A stretch of 36,861 bases of DNA from Actinomycetota bacterium (GCA_963169665.1 CAUJET010000119.1:1-36861), one strand, 5' to 3'. Positions 15,716 through 24,037 are shown, numbered from the stretch's first letter. The notes: generated by a model from the letters alone, not told the origin. Program-made: numbers and translations.

Positions 15716-16204
15716 TCAGATCTCGATCAGCACCGTCACCGGACCGTCGTTCACCAGGGCGACCCGCATCTCGGTTCGGAATCGGCCGGTTGCCACGGTG
15801 GCGCCGAGCTCACGCAGCCGTGCGACCACACGGTCGACCAGAGGTTCGGCGTGTTCGGGTCGAGCGGCGGCGATCCAGCTCGGCCGGCGGCCACCGCTGG
15901 TGTCGCCGTAGAGCGTGAACTGGCTGACGACGAGCACGTCGCGGGTGGTGTCGGCCACCGAGCGGTTCATCACGCCCGCCTCGTCGTCCATCACCCGCAG
16001 GTGCCAGATCTTGTCGGCCAACTTCACGGCGTCGGCCTCGGTGTCGTCGTGGGTGACCCCGACGAGCACGCACAGTCCCGCACCGATCGATCCGACGATC
16101 TCCCCGACCCGCTGATCGTTCCCGCCGCCGTTGCCGCCGTTGCCGCAATCGGCCGGCATCACCGCCACCGACGCCTCGCGAACTCGCTGTACCAGTCCTC
16201 GCAT
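15716..16204 (-). CDS. dtd: D-aminoacyl-tRNA deacylase
   Basis: A 162-residue cytoplasmic enzyme that removes D-amino acids (and Gly from tRNA-Ala) to protect translation. The two active-site signatures are visible: [17 protein letters not shown] and the C-terminal [11 protein letters not shown], and the N-terminal [13 protein letters not shown] matches the family. The family is usually about 145 residues; the excess is a Gly/Asn-rich insert ([18 protein letters not shown], from about residue 17) in the hairpin after the first strand. The start ATG at 16204 is fixed by the family N-terminus; the longer open frame upstream runs through the divergent gene. The insert is encoded by GCC/GTT-rich triplet repeats. 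Confidence 0.94.
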   Translation of the reverse strand: MRGLVQRVREASVAVMPADCGNGGNGGGNDQRVGEIVGSIGAGLCVLVGVTHDDTEADAVKLADKIWHLRVMDDEAGVMNRSVADTTRDVLVVSQFTLYGDTSGGRRPSWIAAARPEHAEPLVDRVVARLRELGATVATGRFRTEMRVALVNDGPVTVLIEI

Positions 16205-16212
16205 GGTCCGAT

Positions 16213-16245
16213 GTTGCCAGACCGTTGCCAGACTGCTGCCAGACT
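16213..16245 (+). repeat. 11-bp tandem repeat, three copies, between dtd and epimerase-like gene
   Basis: GTTGCCAGACC, GTTGCCAGACT and GCTGCCAGACT lie head to tail in the 48-nt gap between two divergent start codons. The 11-bp period is close to one helical turn, so they could also be phased binding sites. Confidence 0.85.
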
Positions 16246-16252
16246 GCGCTCC

Positions 16253-17023
16253 ATGGTGGAGCTGCACGCCGGACAGGCGACCGTGCTCGTGAGCCCGATC
16301 TCGGGTGGACGAGTCGCATCGATCGAAGTGGGTGGCGAGGAGCTGCTCGTGACCGGGACCCCGGCGAGCGATCCGCTCCAGTGGGGGAGCTATCCGATGG
16401 TGCCCTACGCGGGCCGCATCCGCGACGGCCGGTTGGCCTGGCAGGGGCGCACGTTGCAGCTCCCGGTCAACCTCGAGCCGCACGCGATCCACGGCAGCGG
16501 CTTCGTGAGCGCCTGGGACGTGCTCGACCAGGGCCTCGACCACGTCGAGATGCAGTGCGCGTTGCGCTGGCAGCTGGGTGGCACCGCGCACCAGCACCTG
16601 TTGCTCACGCCCGACGCGTTGGTGTGCGTGTTGACCGTGACCGCCGGGTCCGACCCGATGCCGGTCACGCTCGGCTGGCACCCGTGGTTCCGCAAGCCGA
16701 TCGCCGACGACCTCCGGTTCGGGGCGATGTACCGCCAGGACGCGGCCGGCATCCCCACCGGCGAACTGATCGACCCGCCGCCGCGCCCGTGGGACGACTG
16801 CTTCGTCCGACCGCTCGGGCCGCTGGTGCTGCAGATCTCGCCGTTCGTCACCGTGACGGTGGCGAGCGACTGCGACCACTGGGTCGTGTACGACAAGCCA
16901 GAGCACGCGACGTGCGTCGAGCCGCAGAGCGGTCCCCCCGACGCGGCCAACCTGGGGACCGCCACGATCCTCGAGCCCGGCGAGATGCTGCAGCGCACGA
17001 TGACCATCGCCTGGCAGACCTGA
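16253..17023 (+). CDS. aldose 1-epimerase (galactose mutarotase)-like protein
   Basis: A 256-residue beta-sandwich protein of the galactose mutarotase superfamily. Visible features are the N-terminal [16 protein letters not shown], the substrate-binding PYAGRIRDG (about 50-58), the HAIHG His motif (about 80-84), the second His in LGWHPWF (about 140-146), and the catalytic Glu in [13 protein letters not shown] (about 223-235). It would interconvert sugar anomers or bind a related sugar; the exact sugar is unknown. The ATG at 16253 is chosen because the domain starts there; the upstream open frame is antisense to dtd. It lies just before the glycosyltransferase operon, which may be functionally relevant. 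Confidence 0.88.
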   Translation: MVELHAGQATVLVSPISGGRVASIEVGGEELLVTGTPASDPLQWGSYPMVPYAGRIRDGRLAWQGRTLQLPVNLEPHAIHGSGFVSAWDVLDQGLDHVEMQCALRWQLGGTAHQHLLLTPDALVCVLTVTAGSDPMPVTLGWHPWFRKPIADDLRFGAMYRQDAAGIPTGELIDPPPRPWDDCFVRPLGPLVLQISPFVTVTVASDCDHWVVYDKPEHATCVEPQSGPPDAANLGTATILEPGEMLQRTMTIAWQT

Positions 17024-17109
17024 AGGCGCCTCAGCCCGGAGGTGCTGTCGAGGTGCCCGACGGCACGGCGACACCCAACGGCGGTTGGAGCCAACTCGTT
17101 ACCGGCGGG

Positions 17110-17115
17110 TAGCCT
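17110..17115 (+). promoter_or_regulatory. -10 element TAGCCT of the GT4 operon
   Basis: TAGCCT ends 8 nt before the ATG at 17124. It is the likely promoter of the three-gene operon that ends at 20180. Confidence 0.55.
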
Positions 17116-17123
17116 GTTTCGCC

Positions 17124-18425
17124 ATGTCTGCACGGCGCTCTGCGCTCGATCCCGATGCGCCGCTGCGCCTCGCCTATCTCACCTACCGTGGCAAGCCCCA
17201 CGTCGGTGGGCAGGGCGTCTACACCCGGCACCTCACCAAGGCCCTGGTCGACCTCGGCCACGAGGTCGAGGTCTTCGGCGGCCAGCCCTACCCCGTGCTC
17301 GACGACCGCATCCCCCTGCACAAGCTGCCCAGCCTCGACATCTGGAACGACCACTACCCCGGCCGTCTGCCCGGCTACTGGGAGATCAAGACCAAGGGCG
17401 ATCTGGTGGAGGTGGGTGCGCACCTGCGCGGCACCTTCGGTGAACCGCGCGCATTCAGCACCCGCGTGCTCGGCGAGCTGAAGAAGCGCACCGCCGACTT
17501 CGACCTCGTGCACGACAACCAGTGCCTCGGTTACGGGATCCTGAAGGTCGAGGAGCTGATCCCGACGGTGGTCACCCTCCACCACCCGATCACCCGCGAC
17601 CGCGCGCTCGAGATGGAACACGCCAAGACCCGCAAGAAGAGGCGGGCGCTCAAGCGCTGGTACCGCTTCGTCGAGATGCAGGGCAAGGTCGCCAGCCGCA
17701 TGCCGCGCATCGTCGTGGTGAGCGAGAACTCGATCAAGGACATCCACGCCGACATGGGCGTCAGCCTCGACCGCATGCGTCTCGTGCCGGTCGGTGTCGA
17801 TCCCGAGCTGTTCAAGCCCATCCCGGGCGTGGCCCGCGAACCCGGTCGCCTCATCACCACGGCCTCGGCCGACGTGGCGCTGAAAGGTCTCGCATACCTG
17901 CTCGAGGCGATGGCCAAGCTGCGCACCGAGCGCGACGTCCGGCTCACGATCATCGGCAAGCCGCGCGAAGGCCACAGCGCCGACCTCATCGACCAGCTCG
18001 GCCTGCGCCCGTACATCGACTTCGTGTCGGGCGTCAGCGACGAGCGGATCGTCGAGCTCTACGCCGAGGCCGAGCTCGCCGTCGTGCCGAGCCTCTACGA
18101 AGGTTTCAGCCTTCCGGCGATCGAGGCGATGTGCACCGGTATCTGCCTGGTGGCCACCGACGGCGGTGCGCTGCCCGAGGTCACCGGCCAGGATGGCGAC
18201 ACGGTGCTCGGCTGCAAGGCGGGCGACGTCGAGTCGCTCACCACAGCGCTGCGCCGCGGCCTCGACGATGCCGAACTGCGCGCCCGCGTGGGTGCCGCCG
18301 GTCGCCAGCGAGTGGTGGAGCGGTGGAGCTGGACGCACTGCGCGCAGCTCACCGTCGACCAGTACCGCGAGGTGCTGGCGATGCCGCACAACGTCGAGAA
18401 GCTGCGCCGGAACGGCAGGATCTGA
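17124..18425 (+). CDS. family 4 glycosyltransferase
   Basis: A 433-residue GT-B glycosyltransferase. The N-terminal half has the acceptor-loop motif HVGGQGVYTRHL (26-37); the C-terminal half has the donor site with Lys254, IIGKPREG (276-283) and the GT4 EX7E motif EGFSLPAIE (326-334). GT4 enzymes use NDP-sugars with retention of configuration; neither donor nor acceptor can be read from sequence. A charged helix around residues 160-190 (EMEHAKTRKKRRALKRWYRF) could contact membrane or lipid carrier. The ATG at 17124 is chosen over 17085 because of the -10 element just upstream. A methyltransferase follows after 4 nt and an alpha-toroid protein overlaps it, so the three probably act together. 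Confidence 0.93.
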   Translation: MSARRSALDPDAPLRLAYLTYRGKPHVGGQGVYTRHLTKALVDLGHEVEVFGGQPYPVLDDRIPLHKLPSLDIWNDHYPGRLPGYWEIKTKGDLVEVGAHLRGTFGEPRAFSTRVLGELKKRTADFDLVHDNQCLGYGILKVEELIPTVVTLHHPITRDRALEMEHAKTRKKRRALKRWYRFVEMQGKVASRMPRIVVVSENSIKDIHADMGVSLDRMRLVPVGVDPELFKPIPGVAREPGRLITTASADVALKGLAYLLEAMAKLRTERDVRLTIIGKPREGHSADLIDQLGLRPYIDFVSGVSDERIVELYAEAELAVVPSLYEGFSLPAIEAMCTGICLVATDGGALPEVTGQDGDTVLGCKAGDVESLTTALRRGLDDAELRARVGAAGRQRVVERWSWTHCAQLTVDQYREVLAMPHNVEKLRRNGRI

Positions 18426-18429
18426 GCTC

Positions 18430-19158
18430 GTGCTCACCATCAGATTCGATCGGTTGGGCGTGCAGCCCGGCGACCTCGTGCTCGACGCCGGAGCCGGCTT
18501 CGGCCGTCACGCGTTCGAGTTGGCGCGCCGTGGCGCGAACGTGGTCGCCCTCGACTACGCGGCCGAAGAGGTCGTCGGCACCCGTGCGGTGTTCGGGGCG
18601 ATGCTCGACGGCGGCGAGATCGAGGCCGACCGATACGTGGGCGTGCTGCGCGGCGACGCCACGCGATTGGCCTTCGCCGACGACAGCTTCGATCGTGTGA
18701 TCACCAGCGAGGTGCTCGAGCACATCCAGGCCGACGTCGACGCGATCGCCGAGCTCGTGCGCGTGCTGAAGCCGGGCGGCACCTTCGCCGCCACGGTGCC
18801 CACGTGGTTCCCCGAGAAGATCAACTGGATGCTCAGCGACGAGTACCACGCGCCCAAGAGCGTCGGTGGACACGTGCGCATCTACACCGCCACCGAGCTG
18901 AAGGCGAAGCTGCGCAGCGCCGGGCTCGAGGTGCTGGGCAGCCATCACGCACACGCGCTGCACTCGCCGTACTGGTGGCTGAAGTGTGCGGTGGGGCCGC
19001 GGCGCACCGACAGCCGCGCGGTGAACGCCTATCAGAAGATGCTCGAGTGGGAGATCGTCAACCAGCCCGCCGGCATGAAGCTGCTCGAGCGAGGGCTCGC
19101 ACCGGCGCTCGGCAAGAGCTTCATCGTGTACGGCCGCAAGCCGGAGCGCACCTCGTGA
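18430..19158 (+). CDS. class I SAM-dependent methyltransferase
   Basis: A 242-residue Rossmann-fold methyltransferase. Motif I is VLDAGAGFGRH (17-27), motif II the acidic VVALDYA, motif III FDRVITSEVLEHI, and the post-motif VLKPGGTFAATVPTW. The middle HAPKSVGGHVRIYT and the C-terminal KSFIVYGRK are features of methyltransferases placed beside glycosyltransferases. The substrate is unknown; a glycan or lipid-linked product of the preceding enzyme is reasonable. GTG at 18430 is 4 nt after the GT4 stop, and the last codons overlap the next gene by GTGA (19155-19158). Confidence 0.92.
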   Translation: MLTIRFDRLGVQPGDLVLDAGAGFGRHAFELARRGANVVALDYAAEEVVGTRAVFGAMLDGGEIEADRYVGVLRGDATRLAFADDSFDRVITSEVLEHIQADVDAIAELVRVLKPGGTFAATVPTWFPEKINWMLSDEYHAPKSVGGHVRIYTATELKAKLRSAGLEVLGSHHAHALHSPYWWLKCAVGPRRTDSRAVNAYQKMLEWEIVNQPAGMKLLERGLAPALGKSFIVYGRKPERTS

Positions 19159-20180
19159 CCGCACTGCCGCACCTCGACGGGGTGCTCAGCGCCGACGAGG
19201 TGGTCCAGAGTGCCGAGTCGATCGCTGCGCTGCAGCTCGACACGGGCATGATCCCCTGGTTCGTCGACGGGCACTGCGACCCGTGGAACCACGTGGAGAC
19301 GGCCATGGCGCTCGACGTCGCCGGCTTCCACCGCGAGGCCGAGCGGGCGTACGAGTGGCTGGTCGACATGCAGCGACCCGACGGCAGCTGGTGGAACTAC
19401 TACCTGCCCGACGGCTCGGTGGAAGAGGCCAAGCTCGACACCAACGTCTGTGCGTACATCGCGACCGGGGTCTGGCACCACTGGTTGTGCACGTGGGACC
19501 GTGGCTTCGTCGACCATCTGTGGCCGACCGTCGAGCGAGCGCTCGAGTGGGTGCTCGGCATGCGCACGGAGGCGGGCACCGCGCTGTGGGCCCGTACCGA
19601 GGACGCGAGGCCGTGGGACTATGCGCTGCTCACCGGTTCGTCGAGCATCCAACACGCGCTGCGCTGCGGGGCACAGTTGGCGCAGCTCATCAACGAGCCA
19701 CGGCCCGAGTGGCTGGCGGCCGCCGATCGCATGGCGTACATGGTCGCCCATCATCCCGAGGCCTTCGAGCCGAAGGAACGCTGGGCGATGGACTGGTACT
19801 ACCCGGTCCTCACCGGCGCGGTGCGCGGCGAACAGGCCAAGGCGCACCTCGCGGACAAGTGGGACGTGTTCGCGATGGAGGGCAAGGGCATCCGTTGCGT
19901 GAGCGACGAGCCGTGGATCACGGCGTCGGAGACCGCAGAGGCCTCGATCGCGTATGCGACGAGCGGCGATCTGTCGACGGCCACCGACCTGTTGCTGTGG
20001 ACGAGGTCGCACCGGCTCGACGACGGCTCGTACTGGACCGGCATCGTGTACCCGACCCTCGAGCGGTTCCCGTTCGGGGAGACGTCGGCGTACACGGCCG
20101 CCGCGGTGATCCTGGCGGCCGATGCGATCACCGGCGCCTCGCCGGCGAGCGCCGTGTTCACCCCCCGCCCGCAGGACTGA
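19155..20180 (+). CDS. alpha/alpha-toroid protein, terpene-cyclase/prenyltransferase-like fold, function unknown
   Basis: A 341-residue soluble protein of the type automatically called prenyltransferase in Actinobacteria. It has helical-repeat texture with two QW-like motifs, MQRPDGSWW (about 72-80) and RLDDGSYWTG near residue 290, as in squalene-hopene cyclase-like toroids. It lacks a visible DxDD cyclase motif and the Zn ligands of protein prenyltransferases, so neither activity is supported. Conserved-looking segments are GMIPWFVDGHCDPWNHVETAMAL cut into MIPWF and DPWNHVE, DTNVCAYIATGVWHHW, and MDWYYPVLTGAVRGE. The acidic/aromatic pockets are also like six-hairpin glycosidases, so carbohydrate binding is an alternative. 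GTG at 19155 overlaps the methyltransferase stop, indicating coupling. Confidence 0.85.
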   Translation: MTALPHLDGVLSADEVVQSAESIAALQLDTGMIPWFVDGHCDPWNHVETAMALDVAGFHREAERAYEWLVDMQRPDGSWWNYYLPDGSVEEAKLDTNVCAYIATGVWHHWLCTWDRGFVDHLWPTVERALEWVLGMRTEAGTALWARTEDARPWDYALLTGSSSIQHALRCGAQLAQLINEPRPEWLAAADRMAYMVAHHPEAFEPKERWAMDWYYPVLTGAVRGEQAKAHLADKWDVFAMEGKGIRCVSDEPWITASETAEASIAYATSGDLSTATDLLLWTRSHRLDDGSYWTGIVYPTLERFPFGETSAYTAAAVILAADAITGASPASAVFTPRPQD

Positions 20181-20202
20181 TCGGCCGACGGGCGACGCCG
20201 GC

Positions 20203-20238
20203 GGTCGTCGGCGGGGTCGTCGGCGGGGTCGTCGAGGA
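20203..20238 (+). repeat. 12-bp tandem repeat, three copies
   Basis: GGTCGTCGGCGG occurs twice, followed by the variant GGTCGTCGAGGA. It lies in the 166-nt region downstream of the GT4 operon, between its last gene and the convergent poly-Gly protein gene. I see no other feature in that gap. Confidence 0.85.
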
Positions 20239-20346
20239 GATGTCGTCAGGTCGACGCCCCGGGCGGTGCCGTCCGATGGCGGGCTCCTCAGCGACCACCG
20301 GACGTCCCCGGCCGGGACGTCGACCGTGACAGATCCGTGGGACGGA

Positions 20347-20871
20347 CTAGACGGCGACGACCGTGAGCTGGGCCGAGCAGGTCTCGATGATCGGGCTCGT
20401 CTGGGTGCTCGAACGGTGGGTCGCGGAGAAGGTCAGTGGCCAGGTGCCCGGCGGCAGGGTCGAGCCGGTACTGATCGTGGTGACCGAGGTGGACGTGCCG
20501 AGCTCACTGGTGGTGCCGCCGAAGCCGATGATCCGGCGACCGGACGTGTCCTCGATCGTGCTGTAGTCCCACCATCCGCCGGTGGTGCCGGTCATGGTGA
20601 TGACCTCCTCGACGACCTTGTTGTTGCCCTTCCGGACGGTGAGCGTCATCGTCGTCCCACCGGTGCAGGTCACCAGTGCGCTCGTGGGCGACTTGATCAC
20701 GCCGACGGTCGTGGTCGTGCCGCCGCCACCACCGCCGCCGCCGCCACCACCGCCACCGCCGCCGCCACCACCCTTGGCGAAGGCAGGTGCTGCCGGGGCG
20801 AGGACGAGCAGGCTCGTGATGGCCAGCGCGCGGAGCGTGCGGCGGGCCGTGGTGGCGGTGGAAATGGACAT
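20347..20871 (-). CDS. secreted protein with 18-glycine run after the signal peptide
   Basis: A 174-residue exported protein of unknown function. A standard signal peptide ends in APAAPAFA (about residue 32), then Lys, a run of 18 Gly (codons at 20719-20772), and TTTT. The mature part (about 110 residues) is Thr/Ser/Gly-rich, looks like a single beta-sandwich, and has one Cys pair (VTCTG and IETCSAQ) that may form a disulfide. The ATG at 20871 has GGAG 6-7 nt upstream. The Gly run would be a flexible linker or, at DNA level, a slippage-prone GGN tract. Most of the run is GGC/GGT, so it is unlikely to be a homopolymer sequencing artefact. Confidence 0.88.
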   Translation of the reverse strand: MSISTATTARRTLRALAITSLLVLAPAAPAFAKGGGGGGGGGGGGGGGGGGTTTTVGVIKSPTSALVTCTGGTTMTLTVRKGNNKVVEEVITMTGTTGGWWDYSTIEDTSGRRIIGFGGTTSELGTSTSVTTISTGSTLPPGTWPLTFSATHRSSTQTSPIIETCSAQLTVVAV

Positions 20872-21042
20872 GACGGAACTCCGATGGTGTGGGCACGGTT
20901 CGCAGAACGGGTGCCGGACATGGCGTGCCGAGGGCCGGCACTCGTCACTCATGGTGACGAACGGTGCACGCGCGGCGGTATTGGACCTCGGTCGTAGCAC
21001 CAGGGCTCGGTCCGGTCGGCCCGAAGGTCCCGTCGGTCGTTC

Positions 21043-21090
21043 CCGGACGGCTGACTGGACGCCTGACCGGACGCCTGGCCGGACCATCCG
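21043..21090 (+). repeat. 12-bp degenerate tandem repeat, four copies, upstream of the ALDH gene
   Basis: CCGGACGGCTGA, CTGGACGCCTGA, CCGGACGCCTGG and CCGGACCATCCG follow each other. The core GGAC recurs outside the array up to 21140. This is the main visible structure in the 286-nt region between the divergent poly-Gly and ALDH genes. Confidence 0.75.
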
Positions 21091-21157
21091 TTCCATCGGC
21101 GGACCGCGATGATCCGGACGCTCCGGTCCGACACGGTCCGGCTGGCATGATGGCGCC

Positions 21158-22675
21158 GTGAGCATCTCCACCACCGACGCCCTCGTCCCTCTCGCTGCCG
21201 ACGCCCTGGTCGCGTGCGGTGCTGCGCGTCCTGCCGCCGACGGCCCGCATCTCACTCGCACCCCGGTGACCGGCGGGTCGCTCGGAGCCGTGCCGGCGTC
21301 CGTCGCCGTTGGTGAGGCCATCGACCGGTCGACCGAGGCGTTCCGCCGGTGGCGCACCACGCCGGCGCCGCAGCGCGGCGAACTGGTGCGAGTCCTCGGT
21401 GCACTGCTCCGCGCGCACAAGGCCGATCTGGCGCGCATCGTCCAGCTCGAGGCGGGCAAGATCGAGAGCGAGGCGCTCGGCGAGGTGCAGGAGATGATCG
21501 ACATCTGCGACTTCGCCGTCGGCCTGAGCCGCCAACTGCACGGGCTCACCATCGCGTCCGAGCGCCCCGGTCACCGGCTGATGGAGCAATGGCACCCGCT
21601 CGGACCAACGGCGGTCATCACCGCGTTCAACTTCCCCGTGGCGGTGTGGTCGTGGAACGCAGCGCTCGCGCTCGTGTGCGGCAACACGGTGATCTGGAAG
21701 CCGAGCGAGCTCACCCCGCTCACCGCGCTCGCCACCGATGCCCTGCTCCAGCGGGCCGTGGCCGAGGTGGGCGCACCGGCACACCTCAACCAGGTCGTGC
21801 TCGGCGACGGCAGCGTCGGCGCCGAACTCGTCGGGAGCACGGGTGTCCCCCTCGTGAGCGCAACCGGGTCGACGGCGATGGGGGCCAAGGTGGCACCGGT
21901 CGTGGCCGGCCGCTTCGGCCGCTCCATCCTCGAACTCGGCGGCAACAACGCGGCGATCATCACCGAGTCGGCCGATCTCGCGCTCGCCGTCCGCGGCATC
22001 GTGTTCTCCGCGGCCGGCACGGCGGGACAGCGCTGCACCTCGCTGCGACGCCTCATCGTGCAGCGGTCGCGCCTCGACGAGGTGGTGTCGAAGGTCAGCA
22101 CGGCCTTCGGGTCGCTGCCGGTCGGCGATCCGTTGCACGACGGCACGCTCGTCGGTCCGCTCATCACCCCGGCCGCGCACGACCGGATGCTGGCCGCGCT
22201 CGATCAGGCGATGAACGACGGCGGCAGCGTGGTGGTCGGCGGCGAGCGCATGTTCGCCGACGAGGCGCCCGACGCCGCATACGTGCGCCCCGCACTCGTG
22301 TCGATGCCTGGCCAGACCGACATCGTCGCCACCGAGACGTTCGCCCCCGTGCTGTACGTGATGGCCTACGACTCCTTCGACGAGGCGATCGCGATGCACA
22401 ACGCCGTCCCACAGGGCCTGGCGAGCAGCATCTTCACCACCGACGTCCGCGACGCCGAGCGGTTCATGGCCGCCGACGGCAGCGACTGCGGCATCGCCAA
22501 CGTGAACATCGGTCCGAGCGGCGCCGAGATCGGTGGAGCGTTCGGGGGCGAGAAGACCACCGGCGGCGGCCGCGAGAGCGGCAGCGACGCATGGAAGGCC
22601 TACATGCGGCGAGCGACGAACACGATCAACTATTCCGACGAGCTGCCGTTGGCCCAGGGCGTCCAGTTCGGCTGA
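21158..22675 (+). CDS. ALDH7-type aldehyde dehydrogenase (aminoadipate semialdehyde type)
   Basis: A 505-residue NAD(P)+-dependent aldehyde dehydrogenase. Catalytic Cys293 lies in GTAGQRCTSLRRL and the general base Glu259 in ILELGGNNAAI. The ELGGNN, GQRCT..RRL and C-terminal PSGAEIGGAFGGEK.TGGGRESGSDAWK segments are those of the ALDH7 (antiquitin) family, which oxidises alpha-aminoadipate semialdehyde (piperideine-6-carboxylate) in lysine breakdown. Substrate assignment is from family; no other lysine-catabolic gene is adjacent. GTG at 21158 is preceded by TGG-CATGAT, which may be an extended -10 with a 6-nt gap, so this gene may also be leaderless. It is transcribed away from the secreted poly-Gly gene and toward the methyltransferase at 22727. 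Confidence 0.93.
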   Translation: MSISTTDALVPLAADALVACGAARPAADGPHLTRTPVTGGSLGAVPASVAVGEAIDRSTEAFRRWRTTPAPQRGELVRVLGALLRAHKADLARIVQLEAGKIESEALGEVQEMIDICDFAVGLSRQLHGLTIASERPGHRLMEQWHPLGPTAVITAFNFPVAVWSWNAALALVCGNTVIWKPSELTPLTALATDALLQRAVAEVGAPAHLNQVVLGDGSVGAELVGSTGVPLVSATGSTAMGAKVAPVVAGRFGRSILELGGNNAAIITESADLALAVRGIVFSAAGTAGQRCTSLRRLIVQRSRLDEVVSKVSTAFGSLPVGDPLHDGTLVGPLITPAAHDRMLAALDQAMNDGGSVVVGGERMFADEAPDAAYVRPALVSMPGQTDIVATETFAPVLYVMAYDSFDEAIAMHNAVPQGLASSIFTTDVRDAERFMAADGSDCGIANVNIGPSGAEIGGAFGGEKTTGGGRESGSDAWKAYMRRATNTINYSDELPLAQGVQFG

Positions 22676-22679
22676 ACGC

Positions 22680-22695
22680 GGCCGCGGCCGCGGAT
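22680..22695. repeat. GC-only palindrome between convergent genes
   Basis: The gap between the ALDH stop (22675) and the convergent methyltransferase stop (22727) begins with overlapping GCGGCCGC/CCGCGG palindromes. It can form a hairpin and may help end transcription on either strand, but there is no T-run. Confidence 0.3.
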
Positions 22696-22726
22696 CGCGG
22701 TCGGCGTCAGCCGTCGATCGTCGACG

Positions 22727-23365
22727 TCAGTCGACGCGGCGGAGCACGCGCAGACTGCCGGTCGCGCTCTCGAGGCGGAAGCGACCGCTCTCGAGGGCCG
22801 GCCGGAAGATCTGCTCGTACGGCGGCCGGCCACCGTCGGCCGGGTCGGGGAACACGTCGTGGATGGCGAGCGTGCCGCCCATCACCACGTGCGGTGCCCA
22901 GCCCTCGTAGTCGAGGCGGGCCGGTTCCTCGCCGTGGCCGCCGTCGATGAAGACGAACGATGCCGGGGTGCGCCAGTAGGCGGCGACCGTGGGCGACTGG
23001 CCGACGAGTGCGACCACGTGGTCCTCGAGGCCCGCTTCGTAGAGGGTGAAGCGGAAGATCGGGAGGGTGTCCATCCGGCCGATGCGCGGATCGACGCCGG
23101 TCGGGTCGTGGTGCTCCCAGCCGGTCTGGTTCTCCTCGCTGCCACGGTGGTGGTCGACGGCGAACACGACGGTGTGCGAGACGCGCGCTGCCTCTGCGAG
23201 CCACACCGTGGATCGACCGCAGTACGACCCGATCTCGACGAACGGGAGACCGGGGAGGCGTTGGCCGGCGGCGATCGCGGCCTCGTACAGCGCGTCACCC
23301 TCGTCGGGGGGCATGAAGCCCTTGGCCGCGAGCGCGTGGGCTCGCGCGACCGGATCGATGGTCAC
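22727..23365 (-). CDS. class I SAM methyltransferase-like protein (class-24 type)
   Basis: A 212-residue Rossmann-fold protein. The SAM-binding strand is PFVEIGSYCGRSTVWLAEAA (near 42-60), followed by VVFAVDHHRGSEENQ, and the late acidic strand FVFIDGGHGEEPARLDYEGW is typical of the methyltransferase family that includes cephalosporin hydroxylase-like and class-24 enzymes. Substrate unknown. The start is GTG at 23365, whose GTGA overlaps the stop of the nitroreductase gene, so the two are cotranslated; another GTG is 3 nt upstream. It converges on the ALDH gene. Confidence 0.88.
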   Translation of the reverse strand: MTIDPVARAHALAAKGFMPPDEGDALYEAAIAAGQRLPGLPFVEIGSYCGRSTVWLAEAARVSHTVVFAVDHHRGSEENQTGWEHHDPTGVDPRIGRMDTLPIFRFTLYEAGLEDHVVALVGQSPTVAAYWRTPASFVFIDGGHGEEPARLDYEGWAPHVVMGGTLAIHDVFPDPADGGRPPYEQIFRPALESGRFRLESATGSLRVLRRVD

Positions 23366-24030
23366 CACTGGTCCCAGTGGATGATCGAGTCGGCCGGCGG
23401 GCGGGCGGCCGCCTTGAAGTCGGTGCCCTTGGTGTAGGCCAGGGGGCTCAGGCAGATCTGCTGCACCTGGTCGAACGGGATGCCGAGCACGTCGGCCGCG
23501 GCCTGCTCCATCATCAGGTGCACCGTGGTCCAGCAGGTGCCGAGGCCACGGGCCCGAGCCGCGAGCATGAAGCTCCACATGGCCGGCATCACGTTGGCGC
23601 CCATCGACGCCGACATCATCGCCGGCGCACCGTCGAGGCGGCCGCCGACCGTGCACGGGATGACGAGCACGGGGGCGTCGCCCATGTGCTCGCCGAGGAA
23701 GTCGGCCGAGTCTGCGCTGCGCTGCTGTTGGGCGTTGGCGTCGGCCTCACCCTTGTCGATCGAGCGGATGTACACCCCGTCCATCGACGAGTAGATGCCG
23801 TAGCACTGGCGGTAGATCTCGCCGATCGCCTTGCGCTTGGCCTCGTCGCGGACCACGACGAACTGCATCGTCATGTTGTTCGAGCCGCTGGGCGACTGCA
23901 TGGCGAGGCTGACGCATTCACGCACCACGTCGTCCTCGACGGGCCGGTCGAAGTCGAGGCGCTTGCGCACCGCACGGGTGGTGGAGAGCAGTTCGTCGGA
24001 GGTGAGCGGCAGCAGTGGCGACGGCGACAT
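23362..24030 (-). CDS. nitroreductase-family FMN oxidoreductase
   Basis: A 222-residue nitroreductase-fold protein. Arg-rich N-terminal TTRAVRKRLDFDRPV, the FMN-phosphate region AMQSPSGSNN (about 44-53), and the C-terminal GLGTCWTTVHL..EQAAADVLGIP give the family. These enzymes use NAD(P)H to reduce nitro groups, quinones or enones; the natural substrate is unknown. The protein has the extra mid-region QQQRSADSADFLGEHMGDAPVLV typical of longer mycobacterial-type members. The ATG at 24030 has a TACTGT -10 at 24038-24043. Its stop overlaps the methyltransferase start. Confidence 0.9.
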   Translation of the reverse strand: MSPSPLLPLTSDELLSTTRAVRKRLDFDRPVEDDVVRECVSLAMQSPSGSNNMTMQFVVVRDEAKRKAIGEIYRQCYGIYSSMDGVYIRSIDKGEADANAQQQRSADSADFLGEHMGDAPVLVIPCTVGGRLDGAPAMMSASMGANVMPAMWSFMLAARARGLGTCWTTVHLMMEQAAADVLGIPFDQVQQICLSPLAYTKGTDFKAAARPPADSIIHWDQW

Positions 24031-24037
24031 GGCGGGC

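Noticed and set aside
20719..20772. Poly-Gly tract as sequencing error
   Set aside because: Codons mix GGC, GGT and others and the frame continues into a coherent domain, so a simple homopolymer error is unlikely.
20871..21175. Shared MSIST start in the divergent poly-Gly and ALDH proteins
   Set aside because: The DNA differs at wobble positions and one gene starts ATG, the other GTG; only five residues match, so it is probably coincidence rather than an inverted duplication.
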